Shown here piece after piece: positions 1-7,451 of a stretch of 24,696 nt of DNA. The translations under genes and the position numbers were made by a program. Source of the stretch: JAZLIL01 sp045617405 (lineage in GTDB: Bacteria; Bacillota; Clostridia; Lachnospirales; Lachnospiraceae); the NCBI GenBank assembly GCA_045617405.1, contig JAZLIL010000190.1:1-24696 (forward strand). Direction: 5' to 3'. Below the pieces are notes generated by a model that ran no database searches, was not told the origin of the DNA, and was given only the letters and a program-made list of their open reading frames with translations. Numbering within the stretch: the stretch's first letter is position 1; each line of letters starts with the position of its first letter.

Positions 1-1
1 C

Positions 2-427
2 AAGGTTCTTAATGACAAGGGCAGCTTCATTGCAGCAGCAAAGGTTAACAGAGAGGTTGATTTCCTGATGCTCACCTATCGCTGGGTTGCAATCAAATTC
101 CCTTCAGGAAATGACTTCGGTCTTGCAGAAGACATCAGCAACAAGAGTATTACGGCAGAGACTCCTACCGTTGTTCTGGGCACGAAGGACAGCTACTTCT
201 TCAATGTTCAGTTCCACAACATCGAGAAGTGCAGCGTAACCTACGAGCTCACGGAAGACGGCTCGGGCGAGATCAGTGCAGAGGGCGTTTACACAGCTCC
301 CTCAAAGGAAGGTGTATACGAAATCAGGATTTACTGTACCGACATGCCTCTTATCTGCACATATGCATACGCTATTGTTAAGAAAAAGGGACTTGAGTCA
401 GACGGCACAAATTCATCAGCGTATTAA
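2..427 (+). CDS. C-terminal part of a protein ending in an Ig-like module (5' truncated by window)
   Basis: The frame is open from the first bases of the window and ends with TAA at 425-427, so the true start lies upstream; the ATG at 68 is internal. About 141 residues are visible. The last ~85 are beta-rich and contain the pattern EISAEGVYTAP followed by GVYEIRIYC, which is typical of bacterial Ig-like (Big-type) domains, where a G-x-Y-T-A-P turn precedes the final strands. No signal peptide or membrane segment is visible in this part. It is followed 55 bp later by the next co-directional gene. By position it could be the end of a baseplate, fibre or surface-adhesion protein of the same locus, but I do not recognise the family and the visible part does not decide it. 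Confidence 0.7.
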   Translation, partial: KVLNDKGSFIAAAKVNREVDFLMLTYRWVAIKFPSGNDFGLAEDISNKSITAETPTVVLGTKDSYFFNVQFHNIEKCSVTYELTEDGSGEISAEGVYTAPSKEGVYEIRIYCTDMPLICTYAYAIVKKKGLESDGTNSSAY

Positions 428-482
428 TTTCCTATCACAAAGAGTTGGTATTACAGCGTAATATTCGAAGGGGTTTATTAGA

Positions 483-1316
483 ATGATTTATCAGATAGGC
501 AACATGGCATTAAACTGCATCAGAGAGGTGTTCTGCGGACCGGCGAATGATGTCTTTATCTGCTGTGACGACAACGCACCGGTTGAGACCTACTACACGG
601 TTCTGAGCGTCAAGGATCACAAAATCGCGAAGGAGATTATTGAGAACTTTGAGGAGACGGGGAAGAAAATCCTTGCCACCTCTACCTTCATGGAGCAGTT
701 CCTGTTTGTTTTTCCTTATAAAAAAGAGCGAAGCCTTGAGTCGTTTTACATGGGTGAGGCTTATAGTGTTGCGACCTGTGAGCAGATCTGCATCAATCTT
801 ATTATGGAATGTATTTCCTGCGACCTTCCCTACCCCTTCCTTTTCCTGATTCTGACTCAGTCACAGATTCATCTCGAAAAGGATAACAGCGTCTACTTCA
901 GTTATCAGGTAGATGTTTCAAATTTCAACAAGCTTCGCAGCGAGCGTGACTGTGCAGTCCGGTGTGCGTCAATCGTACTCGAAATGATGAAGCCCAAGGC
1001 CGGCAAGAAGGCTATGAGTTTTGAGCTTCTTTCAAGGAAGATTCCGAGAGAGAGCTATCAGAAATTTACAGATCTCTACAAGGATGTGAAGCTTGCAAGT
1101 GATGCCGAGGGTAAGAAGGGCATTATTAAGAGGATTAAGGCATGGTTTTTCAGAAATCAGGATAATCTTTTCAGAATTTTCCTTGTTGTCTGCCTGTTCC
1201 TCGGAATCGTTACTATTTTGATGCTTCTGACTCAGCTGATTTTTGGAGATGTTCCGTTTTTGCGAATTTTCTATAATTCGTTTAAGGTTATCGGAACAGA
1301 ATCAATGCTTCAGTAG
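483..1316 (+). CDS. C-terminally membrane-anchored protein, possible degenerate kinase-like N-domain
   Basis: This encodes 277 aa. The ATG is preceded by AAGGGG at 468-473 with a 9-nt spacer. Residues 1-~225 look cytosolic: there is no signal peptide and Cys residues are frequent. One hydrophobic segment lies at about residues 231-254, after a basic stretch (KKGIIKRIKAWFFRNQ), giving an N-in topology and a short outer tail. The N-domain has an order of elements that recalls a protein kinase without its catalytic residues: YYTVLSVKD like strand beta3, FLFVFPYKKERSLESF like a hinge, and IHLEKDNSVYFSYQVD like the catalytic loop and beta7-8, with no HRD or DFG. EssB-type pseudokinases of type VII secretion have a similar build, but this comparison is by eye only. 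The gene is probably cotranscribed with the pseudocyclase gene 12 bp downstream. Function is unknown; a scaffold or signalling adaptor is an inference. Confidence 0.8.
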   Translation: MIYQIGNMALNCIREVFCGPANDVFICCDDNAPVETYYTVLSVKDHKIAKEIIENFEETGKKILATSTFMEQFLFVFPYKKERSLESFYMGEAYSVATCEQICINLIMECISCDLPYPFLFLILTQSQIHLEKDNSVYFSYQVDVSNFNKLRSERDCAVRCASIVLEMMKPKAGKKAMSFELLSRKIPRESYQKFTDLYKDVKLASDAEGKKGIIKRIKAWFFRNQDNLFRIFLVVCLFLGIVTILMLLTQLIFGDVPFLRIFYNSFKVIGTESMLQ

Positions 1317-1328
1317 TATGGGGGAAAT

Positions 1329-3680
1329 GTGTTGAAGAAGAATAACTGGTATAAAAAACTGCTTTGTGTGATTATCTGTCTGCTCGGTGTTGTATTTGTA
1401 GTGAGGAATCTTCTTGACGAGCTGAGCTTTTATATTCCAAATGAACACACTGTATCTCTAGGAACAAAGGATGAAGAAGGAAACAGCTACGAGTACTTTT
1501 CATCATCTTACTCATCGGGTTTCTACAAGTGCAACAACAGGGATAAGGTCACGGCTTCGCTTCTTGCCAATCAGTCAACGCCGTGGGCAGACGGAAAAGT
1601 TGTTGCATTAAGGTATCTCAAGAAGACTCTCTACATGCTCCACGAGAAGAGCGGAATCTTTACCTTCTACGCATTTGACACGCAATTCGAAACTCAGAAG
1701 TCTGTTCCTCTTGAATTTGAAGAGGCAGGTGTTTTCGGCGGTCTTTCAGATGATGGAAAGATTCTCTATCTTTCTGTTATCCGCAACAGCGGAAAGAGTG
1801 TCTACGTCTACAGACTTGATTCAAGCGAAAAGGCACCGAAGAGCATGTACTCGGAGGACGCACCCGAAGGTCTGCGTTATCTTTCAGCCTACTACAATCA
1901 GGGCGTTATCGAAGCAAAGTTTTCGGACGGTACGACGACAGAGAATTATGAAACCATGTCGCGTGAAAATATCGTCATTCCCGAATCGACAAAGATGTTC
2001 GCACTTACAAGCGGAATCGGCTATATCATCAGAGACGTTCTTCTTCTTGCAATCGGTGTATTCTTCGTTATCTTTGCCTACAGCATGATAGTTAACAAAA
2101 AGTCTTACATCTGGAGGCGTTTTGTTATCGTTATTCTTATGTCCGCCATCTGTACCGTTTCGGTTTCGATGTTTGTGTACTACATAGTCGGCGGCGAGCG
2201 TGAAGGCGATGTTGTCAAATTCATGCATGTGTGCGGCAGGAGCATCGGCGACGAGATTTCAAAATCGAGCGATGATTATGAAGTACTCTTCAGCAACAGA
2301 AATCAGCTCGAGCTTGTCAGAAGAGTTGAGACAGTTATCGGCGAAAACGGTAATTACACAATCAGATCTTCGACAAAGAACCCGACCGGGTCAAGTGTCA
2401 GGGAGCTCTACGGTGATGATGTCTGTGATGCAATTTATAGGGCAACTTCAAACGGAGAGGCACATTGCACTATCGTAAGCAGCGGCTTTGAGCTTGTTGT
2501 CACGGTTGATCTTATTCCCGGAGATGTGTCGAGAAGCTCATTTGTCCTTACTATAGGTGACAACGGCGAGTACGTAGAAAAAGAGTATAACGACATGATG
2601 AGAATTCTCATCGTTGAGTGCATCATCTGGTGTCTCGGTATGATCGGCGTCTTTGCGAATCTCATCAGAGATGCACTCGAGATCAGAAGAGTCATCAAGG
2701 TTATGGAGAACGTCTGCAACGGAAAATCACCCGAGATCGAAAGACCGAATAATGTTTCCTACGACTACGCAAAGCTCTGGAATTCACTCGGTGAACTCAA
2801 TAAGACGATAGGAAAGAACAATTACGCCAGGAATCAGATTTTCCAGGCATATTACAGATTCGCTCCCAAGAACATCGAGAAGCTTCTTGAAAAGGATAAC
2901 ATCGGCGAAGTTAAATCGGGCGATATGTTAAGGATTAACGGTGTAGTTGGTACCGTTGTCATAAGCAGACCTGTTGTAAGAAGTCAGAATGAGTATCTGG
3001 ACTCATTAAACAGCAGCATCGAAACAGTCTGCAGGTATCAGACGGAGTTCGGCGGTGTTCTTCTTCCGAACGACTGCAGCCTCGGAAGCGTGAAGGTGCT
3101 CTTTACGGAGAAGTCGGACAGCAGCGTGGAATTCGGTATTCAGACTGCTGCTGCTCTTGAATCCGCAAGTTTTTCGACAAGGCAGCAGTCCCTCGTTTTT
3201 CTTCACAGGACGAACTTCTTCTACGGCATTGCAGGTACAGACAATCAGGCGTTTCCCTGCATCAGCTCGACTGAGCTTGACGGAATTGATTCCTACATCG
3301 GAAGGCTTGCCGAACTCGGAATTAAGCTTGCCGTTACCGAGCAGGTGCTTGAGAGTACTGCAAGGACTCTGAACACGAGATACATCGGTTACCTTGAGCT
3401 TAAATCGAGTGCCACAAAGATTAAGGTCTATGAGGTTATCGATGCCTGCAACATCAGGGAGAGAAAGACAAAGACCGAGACGAAGGAACTTTTTGCAAGA
3501 GGTATCGAGCTTTTCTATAAGAACGACTTCTATCTTGCGCGAAATGCATTTACTGATGTTTTGAAGCTGAGTCCGGGTGACATGGTAGCAAAGTGGTACC
3601 TGTTCACCTGTGAAAGACAGTTAAACAATCTCGGAGGAGAAGAGTTCAGCTACGGTCTTCTCTCTTCAGACAATAAATAG
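1329..3680 (+). CDS. multi-pass sensor protein: extracytoplasmic domains, HAMP, degenerate class III cyclase, TPR
   Basis: This encodes 783 aa with a GTG start at 1329 (GGGGGA just upstream; TTG at 1332 is an alternative). Membrane segments lie near residues 10-28, 232-255, 265-289 and 425-446. The outer region 32-228 is beta-rich, and 290-424 resembles a Cache-type sensor. A HAMP-like linker follows (447-500). Residues ~525-700 resemble a class III nucleotide cyclase: a first beta strand (VVGTVVISR), an N-terminal helix ending in EFGGVLLPND, and the typical ending LGIKLAVTEQVLESTA...YEVIDA. The strand that should carry FxDIxGFT has no metal-binding Asp, so I call it a pseudocyclase. A TPR-like helix pair (ELFARGIELFYKNDFYLARNAF) closes the protein at 712-760. 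The likely role is transmitting an outside signal to a partner protein. The family assignment is from motifs only. Confidence 0.85.
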   Translation: MLKKNNWYKKLLCVIICLLGVVFVVRNLLDELSFYIPNEHTVSLGTKDEEGNSYEYFSSSYSSGFYKCNNRDKVTASLLANQSTPWADGKVVALRYLKKTLYMLHEKSGIFTFYAFDTQFETQKSVPLEFEEAGVFGGLSDDGKILYLSVIRNSGKSVYVYRLDSSEKAPKSMYSEDAPEGLRYLSAYYNQGVIEAKFSDGTTTENYETMSRENIVIPESTKMFALTSGIGYIIRDVLLLAIGVFFVIFAYSMIVNKKSYIWRRFVIVILMSAICTVSVSMFVYYIVGGEREGDVVKFMHVCGRSIGDEISKSSDDYEVLFSNRNQLELVRRVETVIGENGNYTIRSSTKNPTGSSVRELYGDDVCDAIYRATSNGEAHCTIVSSGFELVVTVDLIPGDVSRSSFVLTIGDNGEYVEKEYNDMMRILIVECIIWCLGMIGVFANLIRDALEIRRVIKVMENVCNGKSPEIERPNNVSYDYAKLWNSLGELNKTIGKNNYARNQIFQAYYRFAPKNIEKLLEKDNIGEVKSGDMLRINGVVGTVVISRPVVRSQNEYLDSLNSSIETVCRYQTEFGGVLLPNDCSLGSVKVLFTEKSDSSVEFGIQTAAALESASFSTRQQSLVFLHRTNFFYGIAGTDNQAFPCISSTELDGIDSYIGRLAELGIKLAVTEQVLESTARTLNTRYIGYLELKSSATKIKVYEVIDACNIRERKTKTETKELFARGIELFYKNDFYLARNAFTDVLKLSPGDMVAKWYLFTCERQLNNLGGEEFSYGLLSSDNK

Positions 3681-3723
3681 AGAATAAGTCAGTGTCTGTT
3701 TCAAAATCAGACAGTGGGCGCGA

Positions 3724-3890
3724 GTCAGCGGATGCGGCTGATCAGATACAGTAAAGCACACTGCGGGTCAGCGGATGCGGCTGACCAGATACAGTAAAGT
3801 ACACTGCGGGTCAGCAAATTCGGCTGACCAGATACAGTAAAGCACACTGCGGGTCAGCAAATCCGGCTGACATGAGACAGTAAAGTATAC
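3724..3890 (+). repeat. 43-bp tandem repeat, four copies, each with a GTCAGC/GCTGAC hairpin
   Basis: The motif GTCAGC recurs at 3724, 3767, 3810 and 3853, an exact 43-bp period. Each unit reads GTCAGC, seven loop bases, GCTGAC (GCTGAT in the first), then a spacer containing AGATACAGTAAAG. The seven loop bases change (GGATGCG, GGATGCG, AAATTCG, AAATCCG) while the 6-bp stem is kept, and the first unit replaces a G-C pair by a G-U pair. A further small hairpin (TGTCTG 3693-3698 with CAGACA 3708-3713) precedes the array. The array fills most of the 224-bp gap between the pseudocyclase and MORN genes. There are no unique spacers, so it is not CRISPR. It could be a protein-binding array, a structured mRNA element or a REP-like element. 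Confidence 0.9.
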
Positions 3891-3904
3891 CGGGAGGTTC
3901 ACGT

Positions 3905-5116
3905 ATGAATTTTTTGAATATTCTGCTTAATTCCGTAAAAGCGAAGATAACACCGCTGTGGACGAAGCTTCGAATGCTCACAAACATGAACTACCTGCGC
4001 ACGAAGGTTTCCACGAAGGTCAGGACGTTCTTCACGAAGACCCTGTCGCTTAAGCCCCGGCATAAGAAGGACTACTACTCAGTCGGGAACTGGCTTGTAA
4101 GTAAGAAGCTTTGCTTTTCAGTACTGCTTGTTATAGGTGTATTAAGCCTTTACTATCTGATTTTTGTAAATCCGATCTTCAATTTCGGAGCGGGAGACGG
4201 AATCAAGACCTACAAGTACAATTCGATTCCTCTGAGATTTGTGAAGAACACGGTTAGGATCAAGGCAAAATCCGATTACATTGCCTACGTCGGTCAGGTC
4301 GAGAACGGAATGGTAAAGGGAACAGGTTCACTTTACGCAAAGGACGGACATCTTGTTTACTCCGGAGCCTTTGACAACAGTAAGTACAACGGCGAAGGAA
4401 AGCTCTACTTCGACACGAGTCAGCTCAAGTACAACGGCGAGTTTGTTGATAATGAGTTTGAAGGAGTCGGAACGCTCTACCGGGAGAACGGCAGCAAGGA
4501 GTATGTCGGCGAGTTTGCTGCGAGCATGAAGGAAGGAGAAGGAATCCTTTACGACACGGCAAACAATGAGGTCTACAAGGGAACCTGGACAAAGGATCAG
4601 CTCATCTATCAGGAAATGCTCGGAAAGAGTACGGCAGAAGTAGGGAACATGTACACCGGACAGCGGACGATTTACCGCGGAGACGGTGACTTTATCGTAA
4701 AGATGCCTGATATCAACGCCCTTTATGCAGCAAAGAGCAATGCGGAGCTTCTAAATGACGAGATTATGGTTGACAGCGTCTACGTAATGAACGGTTCGAT
4801 TCTCATAAACGGCAAATGGTGCAGCAACATAGCACAGCTGAATGATGCTTTGGGCGACTGTTTCTACGAAGGTAATACGGCAGTTTATCTTGCCGAGGCA
4901 GTTGCAATCAATGCCATGAATGAGAAGAATATCACTCTTCTCGGAGTTGTCGATCTCACGGCAACCCATGTTTACAGAGATGTTGTCAATGTTGAGGATT
5001 ACGATTCCGATTACATTATTTACATCTATACCTACAAGCACGACGGGCTTCTTTACACCTTCTACTGCAGTGAAAAGTACGGAAGCTTCGCAATGTATAT
5101 GATTGAGCAGGGATAG
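3905..5116 (+). CDS. membrane-anchored MORN-repeat protein
   Basis: This encodes 403 aa. GGGAGG at 3892-3897 with a 7-nt spacer supports the ATG at 3905. Residues 1-68 are strongly basic (many K/R), followed by one hydrophobic segment at about 69-91, so the N-terminus should be cytosolic and the rest outside. Residues ~128-240 hold about five MORN repeats of the form Y-x-G-x-F/V...G-x-G-x-L-Y, for example YSGAFDNSKYNGEGKLYF and YVGEF...KEGEGILYD. Residues 240-403 form a mixed domain of no family I know. MORN repeats form elongated beta sheets that bind protein or lipid. The location between the sensor and TolC-like genes suggests part of an envelope complex. The last gene of its group may end here, because a 150-bp gap with promoter-like sequence follows. 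Confidence 0.85.
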   Translation: MNFLNILLNSVKAKITPLWTKLRMLTNMNYLRTKVSTKVRTFFTKTLSLKPRHKKDYYSVGNWLVSKKLCFSVLLVIGVLSLYYLIFVNPIFNFGAGDGIKTYKYNSIPLRFVKNTVRIKAKSDYIAYVGQVENGMVKGTGSLYAKDGHLVYSGAFDNSKYNGEGKLYFDTSQLKYNGEFVDNEFEGVGTLYRENGSKEYVGEFAASMKEGEGILYDTANNEVYKGTWTKDQLIYQEMLGKSTAEVGNMYTGQRTIYRGDGDFIVKMPDINALYAAKSNAELLNDEIMVDSVYVMNGSILINGKWCSNIAQLNDALGDCFYEGNTAVYLAEAVAINAMNEKNITLLGVVDLTATHVYRDVVNVEDYDSDYIIYIYTYKHDGLLYTFYCSEKYGSFAMYMIEQG

Positions 5117-5139
5117 CGGACAAAAACTTTATGAAACGG

Positions 5140-5230
5140 AGAATATTCTAAAGATATTATAAAGGTTGAGCTTTTGTATATACTTTTGTCACACCCTATG
5201 GATATAATTGCATCATAAGCTTAATTGACA
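5140..5230 (+). promoter_or_regulatory. AT-rich upstream region with -10-like hexamers, possible promoter
   Basis: The 151-bp gap before the TolC-like gene is the most AT-rich intergenic stretch here. It contains TATACT at 5179-5184 and a consensus TATAAT at 5203-5208. Neither has a good -35 hexamer 16-18 bp upstream. A perfect TTGACA at 5225-5230 has no -10 at the right distance and lies too close to the start codon. A promoter for the downstream genes is plausible, but the exact elements are uncertain. Confidence 0.3.
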
Positions 5231-5267
5231 TCTGCATTTTGTAACGAAACAGGAAAGGAGGATGGCC

Positions 5268-7370
5268 ATGAAGAACTTTCTTAAGAGATTTCTCATTATT
5301 GTCATGACGGTAATGATCGCCATCCCTGCTTCCCTGGCCGCTCCTCAAAATGCTGCTGACGCGGAAGCTGCCTACACAAAGACCATTACTCTTGAGGCTG
5401 CGAAGCAGCTCGGTATCGCAAAGTCAAAGAAGATTAAGAAACTGAAGACCAAGTACTACAAGAAGCAGACAGCGCTCGCTTCGGCACTTAAGAACATCGC
5501 ACTCAAGAGAAGAAAGCTTGCGACATTCAGCTGGTCGCCGCTTCTGAGCTTCAAATTCCCGTCAAACCCGGGTTTTACCGAGGAGTACGAATTCGAGTTC
5601 AAGCCGCTCTCCATCAGGGTGGAGATGCAGCAGATAGTTCACGAGATGGAGGATGAGAAGTACGCTTCCGATGAAACGGTGACGAATCTCTACATCGACG
5701 GTTACACACTTCAGACACAGATTGCTTTCAACGAGGAGCGCCTTGCACAGATGCAGGACACTCTTAAGAGAAATGAGATCAGGCTTCAGGAAGGAACCGG
5801 AACCAAAGCTGATGTTGATGCAATGAAGAAGTCGATTTCGACTATCGAGAAAAAGATCAGCGCAGACAAGTCAAAGCTTGATAAGAACAAGACGAAGCTC
5901 TACAACCTGATTACTCTTGATATACGTACAGGCTACAAGTACAGAGAGCCTTACGTAACGACAAGGATCACGAGAGACAAGCTTGAAAGCCTTACGAACA
6001 GTACACTTGAGCACGACCACGGCTACTTCGTGGCAAAGAAAAACACCTACCTGGCAAAGGTGTCGCTCAATCTCTACTACAGCCTGATGAGTAATCAGTA
6101 CGGCGGGAAGCTGGATCCGCTTAGGAAGTATGTCACGACGGCACTTTCGGGTAACGAAGTTGATGAGGACGCACTTCAGAGAGAGTATGATGAATTTTTA
6201 AAAAAGATTGATAAACCCTGGGACGGATATATCAGAATCATCTTCATCAAAATACAGAGGGAATGGTTCAAGGGATCAAGACAGGGTACACGTTACATAG
6301 ATGATGACTCCTACGCACTTATGAACGGTATTTTAGAATACACCGATACACTTGCGGAGGAAAAAACAGCCAGGGAAGAGCTTGTTACAAAGGTCAGCGA
6401 ATCCTTTGACAGCATGGTTTCGCTCAGAGTGGCATATGAAACTCTTAACGAGCAGATGGAAGAGGATAAGGTCTCGCTCGAGAAGGCGAAGATTCAGAAC
6501 GAAATGGGAGAGCTTCCGTACGATGAGCTTGCATCGATGCAGGAAGACTACGCAGATCTTGAGCTTCAGGTTACTACAGCACTTGCTGATTATTCGAAAT
6601 CACTTATCAGTCTTAACAGACTTACCTGCGGAGCTGTTGAACCTCTTCTTGCGGGTCAGGGTTCAGATCTCGGAGTTTTCATCGGAGGTAATTCCTGGCT
6701 GATGGCAGAGATAGCAGAGGGAGCATCCTATTACATTAAGTCATATGTCCATGACACTGTATTTGAAGTGGGTGTTTATTTCCCGAAGGATTTCGAGGTA
6801 GAGATTTCGGATTTCAAGCTCTTCGTTAACGATCTGCAGATCGGACCGCTTACACCGCTCAGCGGGACAATCAGGCATCTGGCCCTGACCTTTGACAGTG
6901 TGGAGAGTGCGTACATGGAGTTTTACGATGCCGCGGGAGAGTTTGTCGACAAATGTGATATAGATGTTTCGATAACTGTCGGACCGCTGAATATCACAAA
7001 GGGCTACAGAGTAATTGAACAGGATTCCGAGGCGATTGCCAATTTCGTGACCACTGTCAACACCAAGACGGGAATAACGCAGTACAAGTTCACGCTCACG
7101 GATAATTTCAAGAATGCAGTCAAGTTCTACAGAATCAGACTGAAGGATCAGCCGGATCTCTACCTGACCGGTGAAAGAAAGTATTACCCGATCGATGAGG
7201 TATTTAACTACCTGAGCATGCTCGACAGTTCGACCGACAATGTGGAAATAGTATTCTACGACTCGGATACAGAGGAATTTGCCTGTGGTGAGTTCAATTT
7301 TACGGATATGACGATTACGAGAAAGATGCCGCTGGTGGGGCTTGGTGAAGCGGCAGCCGTTACGCAGTAA
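5268..7370 (+). CDS. secreted TolC-like (outer membrane efflux protein fold) helical protein with beta-rich C-domain
   Basis: This encodes 700 aa. An ATG at 5262 touches the ribosome site AGGAGG (5256-5261), so the ATG at 5268, with a 6-nt spacer, is the better start. It gives a clean signal peptide (MKNFLKRFLIIVMTVMIAIP, then cleavage around SLA-AP). Residues ~30-465 follow the TolC two-repeat pattern: TLEAAKQLGIAKSKKIKKLK at the start, then long heptad helices ending in RLQEGTGTKADVDAMKKSIS, and a second copy with KIQNEMGELPYDELASMQED. Residues ~466-700 are beta-rich and not typical of TolC (family length is about 450). In diderms TolC trimers form outer-membrane and periplasmic tunnels; what such a fold does in a probable monoderm is unclear. 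It precedes another exported protein by 81 bp. The fold call is from sequence pattern only. Confidence 0.8.
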   Translation: MKNFLKRFLIIVMTVMIAIPASLAAPQNAADAEAAYTKTITLEAAKQLGIAKSKKIKKLKTKYYKKQTALASALKNIALKRRKLATFSWSPLLSFKFPSNPGFTEEYEFEFKPLSIRVEMQQIVHEMEDEKYASDETVTNLYIDGYTLQTQIAFNEERLAQMQDTLKRNEIRLQEGTGTKADVDAMKKSISTIEKKISADKSKLDKNKTKLYNLITLDIRTGYKYREPYVTTRITRDKLESLTNSTLEHDHGYFVAKKNTYLAKVSLNLYYSLMSNQYGGKLDPLRKYVTTALSGNEVDEDALQREYDEFLKKIDKPWDGYIRIIFIKIQREWFKGSRQGTRYIDDDSYALMNGILEYTDTLAEEKTAREELVTKVSESFDSMVSLRVAYETLNEQMEEDKVSLEKAKIQNEMGELPYDELASMQEDYADLELQVTTALADYSKSLISLNRLTCGAVEPLLAGQGSDLGVFIGGNSWLMAEIAEGASYYIKSYVHDTVFEVGVYFPKDFEVEISDFKLFVNDLQIGPLTPLSGTIRHLALTFDSVESAYMEFYDAAGEFVDKCDIDVSITVGPLNITKGYRVIEQDSEAIANFVTTVNTKTGITQYKFTLTDNFKNAVKFYRIRLKDQPDLYLTGERKYYPIDEVFNYLSMLDSSTDNVEIVFYDSDTEEFACGEFNFTDMTITRKMPLVGLGEAAAVTQ

Positions 7371-7451
7371 GAAGCCGGTGAGGGAAAGAAAAGCATCACT
7401 TCGCCAAAGCACAGGATTTTGCAACAGACCGATCATAAGGAGGAACCTTAA

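Noticed and set aside
1329..3680. Active adenylate/guanylate cyclase
   Set aside because: The first strand lacks the metal-binding Asp and the usual FxDIxGFT motif, so activity cannot be supported.
3724..3890. CRISPR array
   Set aside because: The units are directly adjacent with similar sequence throughout; there are no unique spacers and no cas genes nearby.
5225..5261. Promoter with perfect TTGACA at 5225-5230
   Set aside because: No -10-like hexamer occurs 16-18 bp downstream, and transcription would begin at or inside the start codon region.
6741..7436. 231-aa open frame on the minus strand
   Set aside because: It lies antisense to the well-supported TolC-like gene, has no domain pattern, and all other genes in the window are on the plus strand.
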